From a gamma proteobacterium symbiont of Ctena orbiculata (GTDB lineage: Bacteria; Pseudomonadota; Gammaproteobacteria; Chromatiales; Chromatiaceae): 64,000 nt of DNA. Location of the stretch: contig QBVD01000064.1 of the NCBI GenBank assembly GCA_003058525.1, forward strand, positions 24,076 through 88,075, in the 5' to 3' direction. The position numbers were made by a program, and so were the translations under genes. Shown in pieces: positions 54,356-63,770 of the stretch (within the stretch, counting starts at the first letter, position 1; each line of letters opens with the position of its first letter). Under the pieces are notes generated by a model. The model worked only from the letters and a program-made list of their open reading frames with translations. It searched no databases and was not told the origin of the DNA.

Positions 54356-55804
54356 ATGCGGTATCCAGGACCTCATGCACGAGAGCAACTTGCAAGTCTG
54401 CTGTTAGGCGTCGGCTTCGTTCGCACTCGAATCGTGGACTTCCTGCATTCTCAAGGGATGCGCGATGTTGCCGGGAGATTGCCGACGGCTGCCAGCGACG
54501 AGCAAGATGTGACGGCTGCCGTCAGGACACTTAGCGACCTCGGCCACGTGACCCCCGAGTTTCTCGACGCGCTCGAGGCGGAGCCGGAGTTCGTACCGCT
54601 GCGCGAGGAGTTCAGACTGCTTCGGATCGAGATGGAGTTCGCCCCGCCGGTGGACACGCTTTTGTCTCCAGCCGAATTGTCGCGCGTGAAAGAGGCGGCA
54701 CACATCGGGCGTTTGCACACCGGTCTCGGCTTTGTCAGACTGAAGGCTAAGCTACCTGCCAGCGTCCGGCGGTATGCTTGCGAGGTTGTCGGCGGCGATG
54801 CGGAAAAGCTGGATGCGTGGATCGACGGAGCCAACCGTCAAGCCGTCGGTCCTGGTGACGATGTGCGCATGCTTGATTTGCTCAAGGTTGCCATCGCGGA
54901 GTCGGAACAGGCCGGCAAGGCAGCATTAGAGGAAGCCCGCGCCCGCGTGGAATCGACCGTGTTGCTAGGCGACGTCGAGAGAATCCCCGAAGATCGAAGG
55001 GGATCCGTCGAACAGGTCGTTAACGAATTCGGAATAGCTACAGACTTTAACGAATTTTTAATCAAGGGAGAGGTCGCCGCGGGGCGGATCTGCAAGATCA
55101 CTATCGGCAATGATGATATGGGGACAGGATTCCTCGTCGGCTCGGATCTGATTCTGACGAATCATCATGTAATGAAGAGTGTCATCGCCGGAATGAGGGA
55201 CGCAAGGGATGTTCGGTTCACGTTCGATTTCCGATCCGTAGGCGACGTCCCGGTCAGCGGCCCCGCCGCCAAGCTTCTGACCAACGGTGCAACTGCGCAG
55301 AATCCGAGACCCTGGCTGATCGACACGAGCCCGGCAACCGATGAAGAGTTGCGCGGTAGTGCTATCCCAATCGAGGAGCCTACGCCCGACGATAATCTCG
55401 ACTTCGCATTGTGCAGGCTCGATACCCGAATCGGGGAACAGAACGCTCCGCACGGATCAGCGCGCGGTTTTTTTTCGCTGGTCAAAGCCGGTCCTGAATT
55501 CGTTTTCAGCCGGGGAACCGCTTTGATCATCATCGGGCACCCGACCTCCGTGGACGACCCGCGGACCTGCAAGCCGCAGATTTTCGCGATTGAACCCGAC
55601 GCTGTGATTGCCATCAATCCGAACAAGACCCGTGTGCGCTATCGTACGAATACGCTGAAGGGTTCATCGGGATCCCCGGTTCTCTCGGTGGGCTGGGAGC
55701 TGGTCGCGTTGCACCACTACGGCCGAAAAGACCAGTACAATCAGGGTATACCCGTCGCCGCTATTGGAAAGCGGCCCGAGGTGACCAGGGCGTTAGAGAA
55801 CTGA
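54356..55804 (+). CDS. Helical-domain plus trypsin-like protease
   Basis: 482 residues. An N-terminal helical module (~1-90: REQLASLLLGVGFVRTRIVD, then LHSQGMRDVAGRL) of the size and style of effector-associated (death-like adaptor) domains, a second helical region (~100-230), and a C-terminal trypsin-like domain with His271 (LTNHHVM), Asp349 (LDFALCRL) and Ser438 (LKGSSGSPV). The triad is complete. In conflict systems such helical modules pair an effector with an NTPase partner; the neighbours at 55815 and 56894 are the candidates. The adaptor-domain call is by pattern only. Confidence 0.8.
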   Translation: MRYPGPHAREQLASLLLGVGFVRTRIVDFLHSQGMRDVAGRLPTAASDEQDVTAAVRTLSDLGHVTPEFLDALEAEPEFVPLREEFRLLRIEMEFAPPVDTLLSPAELSRVKEAAHIGRLHTGLGFVRLKAKLPASVRRYACEVVGGDAEKLDAWIDGANRQAVGPGDDVRMLDLLKVAIAESEQAGKAALEEARARVESTVLLGDVERIPEDRRGSVEQVVNEFGIATDFNEFLIKGEVAAGRICKITIGNDDMGTGFLVGSDLILTNHHVMKSVIAGMRDARDVRFTFDFRSVGDVPVSGPAAKLLTNGATAQNPRPWLIDTSPATDEELRGSAIPIEEPTPDDNLDFALCRLDTRIGEQNAPHGSARGFFSLVKAGPEFVFSRGTALIIIGHPTSVDDPRTCKPQIFAIEPDAVIAINPNKTRVRYRTNTLKGSSGSPVLSVGWELVALHHYGRKDQYNQGIPVAAIGKRPEVTRALEN

Positions 55805-55814
55805 GGAGGCGGGA

Positions 55815-56897
55815 GTGTCGCAAGTTGAGTCAGAGATCAGCAATGTCATCGATATGCTGCTCAGCCTAGGGGTTGACGAACCGGAACTTCGGGTTGCTGT
55901 GAACGATTTGAGTTTCTATCAGTACGACGATCTCTATACCGACAACGAGAACACGCGAGTCCTCCGGATGAAAGCCGTCCTGCGCAGCTTGTGGCATAGA
56001 GGCGGGTTGGATCAATTCGAAGAGCCTCTCAAGCGATTTCGTCCGATAGATGACGAATTCCAAACAGCGGTCGATCGCCTGTTCGAAGCCACATTGAAGA
56101 GACGCGATGGCTGGTACGACACGCCGGAGCCGCCGTGGAATAGTCATGTAGTCGAAGACGGCGGGATCGTCGACAGGGAACAACTGCGGCGGAGTATAGA
56201 ACAGATGCTCGCGGAAGTCGGCCCGAAGAGAGTTCTGTTGATTAGCGGCGACGGGGAGTTGGGCAAATCCTACTCGAAACAGCTGCTAGAGGTCGTTGTG
56301 AAACGTCGCACCGAGAAGATGGCCGATGCAGACCTGAGTTATTGGGACGTCGAAGGAGGCGACGGCGCAGGTGCCCACGAGGTCGCAGAATGGTTAGCGC
56401 AACAGCTCAAGTTGGAACTCCCCTCACAGCAGTACACGACACCCGTGAAACAGGCACAAGCATGGGCAGGTGCGCTGGCCAATGAGATCAGGGCCAAGAT
56501 GCCGGACAAAACGCCATGGCTCTTCATCGATCACGTTGACACATCCTCAGCGAAGCGAGAGGAAATAGGTCCGTTCATTCACAGCCTCGCCTATCTTGCC
56601 GCTGAGGGTCGGCGCAATTTTCGGGTTGTTGTGGTTGCGAGGAAGTTGGACCTGCAGACGGCGCTCGGTCGGCCAGCGGCGAGGCGTGCGCTCGAGGAGC
56701 AAGTTAAGATGATCGTTGACAGCGATATTGAGAGTTACTTTCTCAATCTCGCGGAGTACGTTAACAAACACCAATTCGATGGCGATGCGGCGCACGAAGC
56801 TTGTCAGGAAGTATGGGTCCGGGCCGGGGGACATGGGAGAATTTTGGACCTCCCTCTTTGCCTGTGGGACGTCGCTAAAGAGAAGCTAAGCCCATGA
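55815..56897 (+). CDS. P-loop NTPase, possible adaptor ATPase
   Basis: 360 residues from a GTG with GAGGAGG upstream. N-terminal helical region (~1-115) with an internal MLLSLGVDEPELRVAVNDLS that resembles the helical modules of the protease next door; then a P-loop domain with Walker A GDGELGKS (145-152) and Walker B WLFIDHVD (Asp239). No effector domain is fused. It overlaps the next gene by four bases (ATGA), so the two are tightly coupled. Confidence 0.75.
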   Translation: MSQVESEISNVIDMLLSLGVDEPELRVAVNDLSFYQYDDLYTDNENTRVLRMKAVLRSLWHRGGLDQFEEPLKRFRPIDDEFQTAVDRLFEATLKRRDGWYDTPEPPWNSHVVEDGGIVDREQLRRSIEQMLAEVGPKRVLLISGDGELGKSYSKQLLEVVVKRRTEKMADADLSYWDVEGGDGAGAHEVAEWLAQQLKLELPSQQYTTPVKQAQAWAGALANEIRAKMPDKTPWLFIDHVDTSSAKREEIGPFIHSLAYLAAEGRRNFRVVVVARKLDLQTALGRPAARRALEEQVKMIVDSDIESYFLNLAEYVNKHQFDGDAAHEACQEVWVRAGGHGRILDLPLCLWDVAKEKLSP

Positions 56898-59800
56898 GTA
56901 AGTCGGCAACATCAGGTGGTCTCGACCTCGATATGCTCGACAAGGTCCTCAGCGATGCGGCGGTGCTTGACACGTTCGCGCTATCGGAGTTGCGGCTCGA
57001 GTCAAAAGACCGAGCACTCCAATCCGCGATTGAACGTCGCGCCACGAAACTCGCAGACGGGCGGCTCAGACTTCGCGATGGTGTGCGAGCGGAGCAATTG
57101 CGCAAGCTCGCCGAGCAAGGTCAGCTCGCCGAGACTCGAGACCGGCTCAGAGCGGTGGGAAGTAGACGACAACGCTACCTTGACATCTGGCTATCCGGGC
57201 GTGATGTCGAATGGCAGAAGATGGAGGTGCCGGACCTGAGAATCGCGCTGCAGGTGTTACGCTGGATCGAGGCAGTACCGATCAAGTCGACTCGACCGGA
57301 TGTGTTTGAACTTGAGGGTCGACTCAGCAAACTGGTGCGGCTCGAGCCGTTCAAATTCATGGCAACTGACTTCTGCGACAGGAGTCCGGAGATGAATCGA
57401 TTGCACAAGTATGTCTCAGAAGGTCGGGACAACAGCAAGCCACTGATGGTGCATGGCGTCGGCGGTTCGGGCAAGTCGGCGCTGATCGCGAAGTTCCTGC
57501 TCGAGATGAATGAGAAGGAGGACGTCGCGTGGGTACATCTCGATCTCGATAGCGATGCTCTTGCGATGGATGAGCCGTCCTCGCTGCTGGAGGAGATGCT
57601 GAAACAGTTGACGGATCAGCAGTCGGGCCTCCTGCGGCTTGGGCGGGCTGTATCGTACCAGATCGAACAGGCATCCAAGACAGCGCAATCCGTTTCACTG
57701 TCCTCTCGCGATACTGGCGTACTCGCCGAGGTTTTACAGCGTTTCGACAAGATGGGTTTACTTGTTGTCGTGCTCGATACATTTGAACGGGCGCAAAGTC
57801 GTGGCGATCGGATGGCGCAAGAATTGTTGAGTACGTTGCAGGGGGCGCTCAATGGCCTGAGCAATACCAGGCTGATCGTTTCCGGGCGCGTGCCGGTCGA
57901 GGGAACGTCTCATGTCAAAGTGGGAGCGCTGCCGCAGAAAGACGCCCTGAAGTTGCTCAGGAAACGGGCGGGCGTCACTGTCCCCGAAGAAACCTGCGAA
58001 CACCTGATCGAGAGGGTCGGGAGGATCGGAAGGCTTCCGCTGACCCTGTTGCTCGCTGCCGATGTCTTGAAGGAGATAGCCGAGGAGGAACGGTCTTTAC
58101 TGAACGATCTGGATGCGCTTGGAGACCGGGTCGACGCTGAGCGCGTCCAGGGATTTCTATATACCCGTCTCCTAGATCATCTTGGCGAAGGTGATGACTA
58201 TCGCCGTCTCGCCCATGCCACGCTTGCCGTACCGGCTTTTAACGAGGAATTACTCGTCGATGTCATCGCACCGAGCTGTGAGATATCGCCGCAGGAAGCC
58301 CGTGGTTTCGCCGATAAGTTCGAATCCGAAGTCGCGTTCGTTCGCAAACTGGGCGGCACGGCAGTGGGCTGGTTCGCTCATCGCGAAGACCTGCGCGAGC
58401 ACACGCTGCCACTGCTCGAGAAGAGCCTTTTGACAGAAAACATTTCTCTGACCAATCTGAGAAAAAAGGCCGATGACTACCTGTCAGCACAGGGCGACGA
58501 CGTCCCATCGAAGGTACGGGAGATGTTCAGTGACGTGAAGAGCAAGCCTACTAGTAGCACCGGGATCGTCAATCAGGCGTGGAATCACCTATATCGCGGA
58601 GAAGCCTCCGAAGCGCGCGACTTGCTTCTCGCAGCGTCGCGTGCGCGATTGACGACTGCGGGCGCCGAGGCGCTGGCTCATGCGAACTTCGAGTTAGAGG
58701 AGATGGAAGCCGCGGGCGCTGAGGCGTTTGTCGCTTTCAAGGCGGCGCTCAGCGAAGAGAACACCGAACGAGCAGTCGAGATTGCGATTTGGGCTGCTGA
58801 CAGGCTCGACATGGTAAAAGCAGAACCCGCATTGCGGCTCGTCGATCTGGTTCTTGACGCAGTTTCGCCGAGCCCCATGGGACGTTTGCGATTACTGGCC
58901 GCGAAGGCTGCGGCACGCCGCAGAAAATTCGGTATCAAGGCGCCGGACGATGATCTCATTAAGGCGTGGCAGACCACGACGCGCTTTGATCGAGAATCGG
59001 ACACAGCTCTGCTCGGCCGGCTGGCCGGCTTGTTGGGCGCCCGCGAACACGGGACAATCCTCGAGGCGCTGGACACCATCGGACTTAAGGATCTCGAAGA
59101 GGACGACTGGCACGCGCTCGCCTTTGGTATGCAGGTGTGGGACGCGCAGCAGAGTGGCAGTGCGGATGTGCCCGGACCGCTGGCGTCGCTCTTCGGTATT
59201 CAGACGCATGAGGATCAAGTGTGGTTGCGGGTTCTTGAATCTCGCGGCGGCGCGGACGTTGCTGGCCTGCTGCTCAAGGCCATGTACAGCGTCGATGACG
59301 TATCAGGGATCAGCGCAACGTTGCAACAGATCTACGCGGCCTGTGATGATCGCGCGCTCGTTCGGCCTCACAGGCCCCGGGCGTCTGAAAGTGACATCGC
59401 CAATCTCGACCGGCTCAGTAGTCATCAGCGATACTCCCTGACTGAACTGATCTCTGAAACGTTCTCGGTTTCTGAATTACGTCGCCTAGCAGCAGACTCG
59501 TTCAAGTTCGCTACTGAGACGATTCTGTCACCGAGTATGGATGCGACAACTATAGTGACAACGCTGCTCTATGCCGCCGAGAAGCAGGGAAGGGTGAGGG
59601 ACTTTCTGGAGAGGCTTGCCGGGCAAGCTGGGGCCATTGGACTCAAAACGCTAATTAGAGAGGTTCTCAGCGAGACTAAATGGGGCGATAAGACGTCTCC
59701 CGAGAGGTTGGTCATACTTCTCGAGAAAGGCGACGTAGCCAAAGCGGAAGAACTCGTTCGTTTTCTGATAGACGACGTAGAGACGACCGGCAGGAAGGTT

Positions 59801-61294
59801 TCACCGTCGGTTGCGTGGAGTATTTACCGGACGCTCCGGGACTACGATCGTTACGACCTGTTGCAGGAACTAATGGCTCTTTTGTGGCAGACGAGCCCTG
59901 AACACCCCCGATACGCGTCGATGCACGGTGTTGCACTGACCGAAGCCGGCCGACCCACGGACGCAATCGCGTTGCTTCAACCTGTGCAAGAGAAGTTGGT
60001 CGAGTCATTAGCTGATCCGGAGCGGAACACACGTCTGGTCGATCTGGCCTTGCTAGAAGCTACTCTGGGGCAGGCCTATGAGCACCTGTATCTCGGAGCG
60101 CGACCGAACACGAACGAGCCGCGCACGTACGATCTCGAACGTGCGTTGGAATACTATCTGAGTGGATGGAATCGTGACGCCGCCACAGGTTTCGATCTTG
60201 GCGTACATGCGCTGGCACTCCAGTCCCACGCTAGCAAGGTGCGGTCTCGGGATCCAGATGCAATTCACTCCGAGGCCGAAGCGATGGTCAAGGAACTTTC
60301 CGTCCATTTGCCGAAAGACGACGAGCGGTGGGCGAGTACGGTAAAGGTGGAGCTTAGTCTCGCCGTCGGTGATGTTGATGGTGCTATTGAGTCTTGTAGA
60401 CAGCTACTGGCATCTCCCGATGTTAATCGCTTTTGGATCGAGCGATTGCGTAAGCGTCTCGAAAGCGTTTGGTTGCTCGGCGCAGATACAGCAGCCGGAG
60501 AGAAATTGCTACCGATCTTGAGAGTTCGACAAGCGCAGCTTCGGGGTGGATCGATCACACTCGACAAACCCGTTAAGACACTCGCCTCCATAAAAAAGAA
60601 GCTAGAGGCATTAGAGGTAGTGTGGGGTGACGAGTCTTATAAACCGATGGAATGGATTCGCCACGCTGTGGCAACGGAGCAAAGCGTCGGTCGCGTTGAG
60701 AGTGGCGGAGTAGTCGGATCGGGTATCTTGATCGACGGTGCATGGATTGGACCGAAATGGAATGGACGCGTCTTCCTCATGACAGCGGCCCATGTGTGTA
60801 CGTCGCAGTCGGTTTCCAATGCTCCTGGGCTACATCCGTCTGAGTGCACCGTCTCTTTCGCAGATCCGCAATCCGACACTGAAGGAAGGCGAATATCGTT
60901 CTCGGTAGAGCGCGAAGTGTTTACGTCACCCGTCAGCGAATTGAACTTCACTCTACTGGACCTCGGTGAGCTTCCCCCATACTTGAGAGCGCCGGTTCGG
61001 GCAGCGATGCCGGATTCTCAGTTTACAGTTCTGCCGGGCGACCGTGTCGTCGTCGTGGGATACCCTTTTGGAGGAGAAGTTCAGTTCTCGTTGAACGATA
61101 GTCAGGTGACCGAGGTCAGCGCTTCTTCGCTAAGGTACACAAATCCAACAAGTCCCGGTTCCTCGGGTAGTCCGGTATTCGACAGGAATTGGGTGCTCGT
61201 TGGTATGCACTACAGAAGGAACAGATCGAAAAGTGCAGGTGAGGCGCAACGAATGGACCGAATCATAACAGTCCTGCGGGATGCACTTGCCTAG
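56894..61294 (+). CDS. STAND-like NTPase with helical repeats and C-terminal trypsin domain
   Basis: 1466 residues. Residues ~1-150: helical N-terminal domain. ~160-450: P-loop NTPase with Walker A HGVGGSGKS (Lys194, Ser195) and Walker B GLLVVVLDTFE (Asp295), then a winged-helix-like part. ~500-1230: long helical repeat region of TPR-like hairpins. ~1255-1466: trypsin-like domain with His1300 (MTAAHVC) and Ser1424 (PGSSGSPV), but Asn1351 (ELNFTLLDL) where the triad Asp is expected. The layout sensor repeats plus switch NTPase plus effector is that of STAND proteins. The largest gene of module B and its probable trigger. Confidence 0.82.
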   Translation: MSKSATSGGLDLDMLDKVLSDAAVLDTFALSELRLESKDRALQSAIERRATKLADGRLRLRDGVRAEQLRKLAEQGQLAETRDRLRAVGSRRQRYLDIWLSGRDVEWQKMEVPDLRIALQVLRWIEAVPIKSTRPDVFELEGRLSKLVRLEPFKFMATDFCDRSPEMNRLHKYVSEGRDNSKPLMVHGVGGSGKSALIAKFLLEMNEKEDVAWVHLDLDSDALAMDEPSSLLEEMLKQLTDQQSGLLRLGRAVSYQIEQASKTAQSVSLSSRDTGVLAEVLQRFDKMGLLVVVLDTFERAQSRGDRMAQELLSTLQGALNGLSNTRLIVSGRVPVEGTSHVKVGALPQKDALKLLRKRAGVTVPEETCEHLIERVGRIGRLPLTLLLAADVLKEIAEEERSLLNDLDALGDRVDAERVQGFLYTRLLDHLGEGDDYRRLAHATLAVPAFNEELLVDVIAPSCEISPQEARGFADKFESEVAFVRKLGGTAVGWFAHREDLREHTLPLLEKSLLTENISLTNLRKKADDYLSAQGDDVPSKVREMFSDVKSKPTSSTGIVNQAWNHLYRGEASEARDLLLAASRARLTTAGAEALAHANFELEEMEAAGAEAFVAFKAALSEENTERAVEIAIWAADRLDMVKAEPALRLVDLVLDAVSPSPMGRLRLLAAKAAARRRKFGIKAPDDDLIKAWQTTTRFDRESDTALLGRLAGLLGAREHGTILEALDTIGLKDLEEDDWHALAFGMQVWDAQQSGSADVPGPLASLFGIQTHEDQVWLRVLESRGGADVAGLLLKAMYSVDDVSGISATLQQIYAACDDRALVRPHRPRASESDIANLDRLSSHQRYSLTELISETFSVSELRRLAADSFKFATETILSPSMDATTIVTTLLYAAEKQGRVRDFLERLAGQAGAIGLKTLIREVLSETKWGDKTSPERLVILLEKGDVAKAEELVRFLIDDVETTGRKVSPSVAWSIYRTLRDYDRYDLLQELMALLWQTSPEHPRYASMHGVALTEAGRPTDAIALLQPVQEKLVESLADPERNTRLVDLALLEATLGQAYEHLYLGARPNTNEPRTYDLERALEYYLSGWNRDAATGFDLGVHALALQSHASKVRSRDPDAIHSEAEAMVKELSVHLPKDDERWASTVKVELSLAVGDVDGAIESCRQLLASPDVNRFWIERLRKRLESVWLLGADTAAGEKLLPILRVRQAQLRGGSITLDKPVKTLASIKKKLEALEVVWGDESYKPMEWIRHAVATEQSVGRVESGGVVGSGILIDGAWIGPKWNGRVFLMTAAHVCTSQSVSNAPGLHPSECTVSFADPQSDTEGRRISFSVEREVFTSPVSELNFTLLDLGELPPYLRAPVRAAMPDSQFTVLPGDRVVVVGYPFGGEVQFSLNDSQVTEVSASSLRYTNPTSPGSSGSPVFDRNWVLVGMHYRRNRSKSAGEAQRMDRIITVLRDALA

Positions 61295-61407
61295 GTATGA
61301 GCGAGCCGAAACCCGTTATTCGCGACGGAAGGAAAGTAGATCTGTTACTCACGCTAAACAACGATTTTTATAAGCAATGAATATTATACGGCGATCTGGA
61401 GGGAGCT

Positions 61408-62297
61408 ATGAAGGGTTACAATCCAGAAAAAATAAAGAGTGTCTTTTTTGTTTTCATAATAGGTTGTATTTTTTATACACCCCAAGCGTTGAGCCAGGAG
61501 GGGGAAGTGAGCGAACAAAAAACTCCGGAACAAATAGAGTTGGAGAAAGCGCAAAACGAACAGAAAATTGCCGAAGCTAAAAAACTAGCTGCTGAAGCAA
61601 AACTAGCGGAGGAAACAGCAAAGAAGTCTCTCAAAGAACTTGATCTCCCTGATTCCGAGACCAAAGGACTGGAGGGAACGATCACTGCCAGCGACACTGC
61701 TGGATATATGGCCGAACTGTTGGCCTATGAATCACTGAGCGATGCTACTGAAAAAGTGGCTAGAAGCCTTAAAGACAAACTAGGAGGAAAGCAAGTTATT
61801 ATATCTACGTCATTCGATGTCGGTGATCAATTTGCATTGTGGAATCTATTGGACACTCGGGCGGATATTATGATGTAGCAACTTGAGAAATTAGAAACCG
61901 AGTTTAAGCCAGGCGGAGTCCCGACACTACCCGTCGAGGTTGAATGCCTTACGGCCGCGATCGCCGCTGTCCCCTCTATTTTGGGAGTTGTCCAGATATT
62001 GCGAAATTCTTTAAAGTTGACCGTGACATAAAGTCACGTAAAGTTAAATTATCGAATAATTCACTTCTGTCAACTTCTGCCGGGTCGGTTAGGGACCAAA
62101 CCAATCCAAGCGAAATTCACATCCTTTCTTTAGACATAAAAAAACGAGGGGAGCGTTATCGACTAAAATCCAAGAAGTGCTCTGATGAAATTCTTGGGGG
62201 TGTGGCCAAATCCATAGGCCTTGTTCGTTACTGGTACAGTTGGAGAGTTGGAAGGGTGCGTTCGTTTATGTCAGAGTGTAGGCTTGCACCTCGGTGA
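61408..62297 (+). pseudogene. Broken secreted coiled-coil protein gene
   Basis: A 156-residue frame with a signal peptide (VFFVFIIGCIFYTPQALSQ) and a charged coiled coil ends at a TAG (61876-61878), yet the same frame continues with protein-like sequence (LETEFKPGGVPTLPVEVECL) to a TAA near 62030. From about 62005 the coding signal moves to another frame (FFKVDRDIKSRKVKLSNNSL, up to 62297). One in-frame stop and one frameshift make it a pseudogene of a family of unknown function. Good GGAGGGA site before the ATG. Confidence 0.7.
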
Positions 62298-62372
62298 CAT
62301 AAGAGTTTTGCCGAAACAGGAGTCAGTATAAGTCTAGAATTTTACATATCCAGGCTAACGAGCCTTGATTTT

Positions 62373-63572
62373 TCAAGGTGAGATTTCACCCTGACCAAAT
62401 CTAGACACAAAAACATGTTGGTGTGTTTCTTCCGCTTGTTCCACCCAGCGTCCATATTGGCGCATGATCATCTCGGTAGTTTTGTGGCCCATCTGCTGTG
62501 CTACAAATAATGGGTTTTCACCACCAGAAAGGAGTTGGCTGGCGTAGGTATGACGTGTCTGGTAGGGATTACGGTAGCGTACCTTGGCACGTGCGGTGAT
62601 GTACCTCCAGGGTCGTTCAAGGTGTTCATAGTCGATGAGAGGTCCACGTTGCTTCACGCGCACGAAGACAAACTCGTCTCCTACTTGGCTATATTGTTTT
62701 TGATCATGTAAGGCGTCCAGTGCGGTCGGCAGGAGAATTACATCCCGGGTCCCTGCCTTGGTTTTCGTTTCTTTGAGTTTTCTCTCGACAACGGCGCGCT
62801 GAACACGAACCGTCTCATTACACCAATCAATATCACCCCATTTGAGTCCAAAGAGTTCCGACGTACGTAGCCCGGTATAAAACGCAAATTGTAGTAGGTT
62901 CCGAATCCGTGGGTCGTATTCCTTGGCAGCGGCTAGTACGGCCTTTATCTCATCCTCGGTGAACGGGTCGACCATGTAATCGGTTTTTGCCTGCGTTCGA
63001 CTGACTAGTTTGCTGACTTTGATCTTGTCAAGGGGATTCTTATCGATTATGTCATCATTCAAGGCCAAGTCGAGAATGGCGCGAAGGGGTGTGAGGTCAT
63101 TCCGGATACTCTTCAAGCTACCCGTACGATTCCGAATCCACTCGCGGATCGCCTGAGGGGTTAGATCGCGGGCTCGATGTTCACCAAACTCGGGAATCAA
63201 ATGAGCCTGGCAACTTTTTCTGTAACAACGATAGGTGCTATGTGGGTGCGTCCGTTCGATATCTTTCAACCAGCTTTCAAGCAACTCTTTAATCGTGATA
63301 TTTGAGACGGCGTGGCCAAATATACGGGCTCTCTTCGAATTGGGGAAATATTCATTGTAGCGGAATGTCTGGCGCTCGATGGCGTTCTCTATTTCCGCCT
63401 TTAGATTGATAGCATAGCGCTGGTTAGCTTTCTTGTTAGGGTCAAGTCCGGTAAGGGTCTCTTTGCATTGCACGCCATGATACTGAAACTGGATTTCTAT
63501 CGAGCGTGTGCCACTTGCGTAGTTCCTGATCCTCACGCCTCTCGCGAGCTTAACAGACCGTTCTCTACCCAT
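62373..63572 (-). CDS. Tyrosine recombinase (island integrase)
   Basis: 399 residues. An N-terminal arm-type DNA-binding part, a SAM-like core-binding domain (~95-175), and the catalytic domain with Arg in YTGLRTSELFGLKW, the box NPYQTRHTYAS (Tyr replaces the first His of HxxR, common in this subfamily), MGHKT and the nucleophile Tyr in MRQYGRW. It would insert the island at the tRNA-Leu 3' end. It overlaps the excisionase-like gene by 40 bases and is read leftwards, away from the expected tRNA. Confidence 0.93.
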   Translation of the reverse strand: MGRERSVKLARGVRIRNYASGTRSIEIQFQYHGVQCKETLTGLDPNKKANQRYAINLKAEIENAIERQTFRYNEYFPNSKRARIFGHAVSNITIKELLESWLKDIERTHPHSTYRCYRKSCQAHLIPEFGEHRARDLTPQAIREWIRNRTGSLKSIRNDLTPLRAILDLALNDDIIDKNPLDKIKVSKLVSRTQAKTDYMVDPFTEDEIKAVLAAAKEYDPRIRNLLQFAFYTGLRTSELFGLKWGDIDWCNETVRVQRAVVERKLKETKTKAGTRDVILLPTALDALHDQKQYSQVGDEFVFVRVKQRGPLIDYEHLERPWRYITARAKVRYRNPYQTRHTYASQLLSGGENPLFVAQQMGHKTTEMIMRQYGRWVEQAEETHQHVFVSRFGQGEISP

Positions 63573-63724
63573 TTTTCAACTGCCTCCGTGTTGATCCAGA
63601 GATTCTTGTTTCGGACCTGGCAGTGGATGCCGTCCAGCCAAATCCCTTTTTTGCGCCTTGCATGCACCGCGTTGGCGGTATCTCCAGAAAGGTCACAATA
63701 CTTCAGTAATTTAACCCATTTCAT
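63533..63724 (-). CDS. Excisionase-like DNA-binding protein
   Basis: 63 residues: MKWVKLLKYCDLSGDTANAV, then a KKGIWLDGIHCQVRNKNLWI block and EAVEKWVE. This is the winged-helix pattern of small Xis proteins paired with integrases; overlap with the integrase start supports it. It would steer the recombinase towards excision and may repress its promoter. Confidence 0.8.
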   Translation of the reverse strand: MKWVKLLKYCDLSGDTANAVHARRKKGIWLDGIHCQVRNKNLWINTEAVEKWVENGLLSSREA

Positions 63725-63770
63725 TGTTTAGATTGCTCCTACTTGCTTGGTTGCATATTCTGGCCGAACG

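Larger units (their letters stand above)
36401..63724. mobile_element. Genomic island inserted at a tRNA-Leu 3' end
   Basis: The left end is a 24-base copy of a tRNA-Leu 3' end; the right end carries an excisionase and a tyrosine recombinase, and is followed by an IS21-type element. All cargo genes face right, in two modules, and none is shared with the flanking core genes. The second att site and the intact tRNA-Leu are expected beyond 64000. The true right limit is therefore not seen. Confidence 0.8.

Noticed and set aside
53229..61294. Identification as a known Avs or other named STAND defence system
   Set aside because: The NTPase-trypsin layout and the neighbouring metalloprotease and nuclease genes do not match the domain sets of named systems that I can recognise.
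61944..62297. A separate 117-residue gene
   Set aside because: It begins inside the broken frame of the upstream gene and continues that protein after a frameshift, so it is part of one pseudogene.
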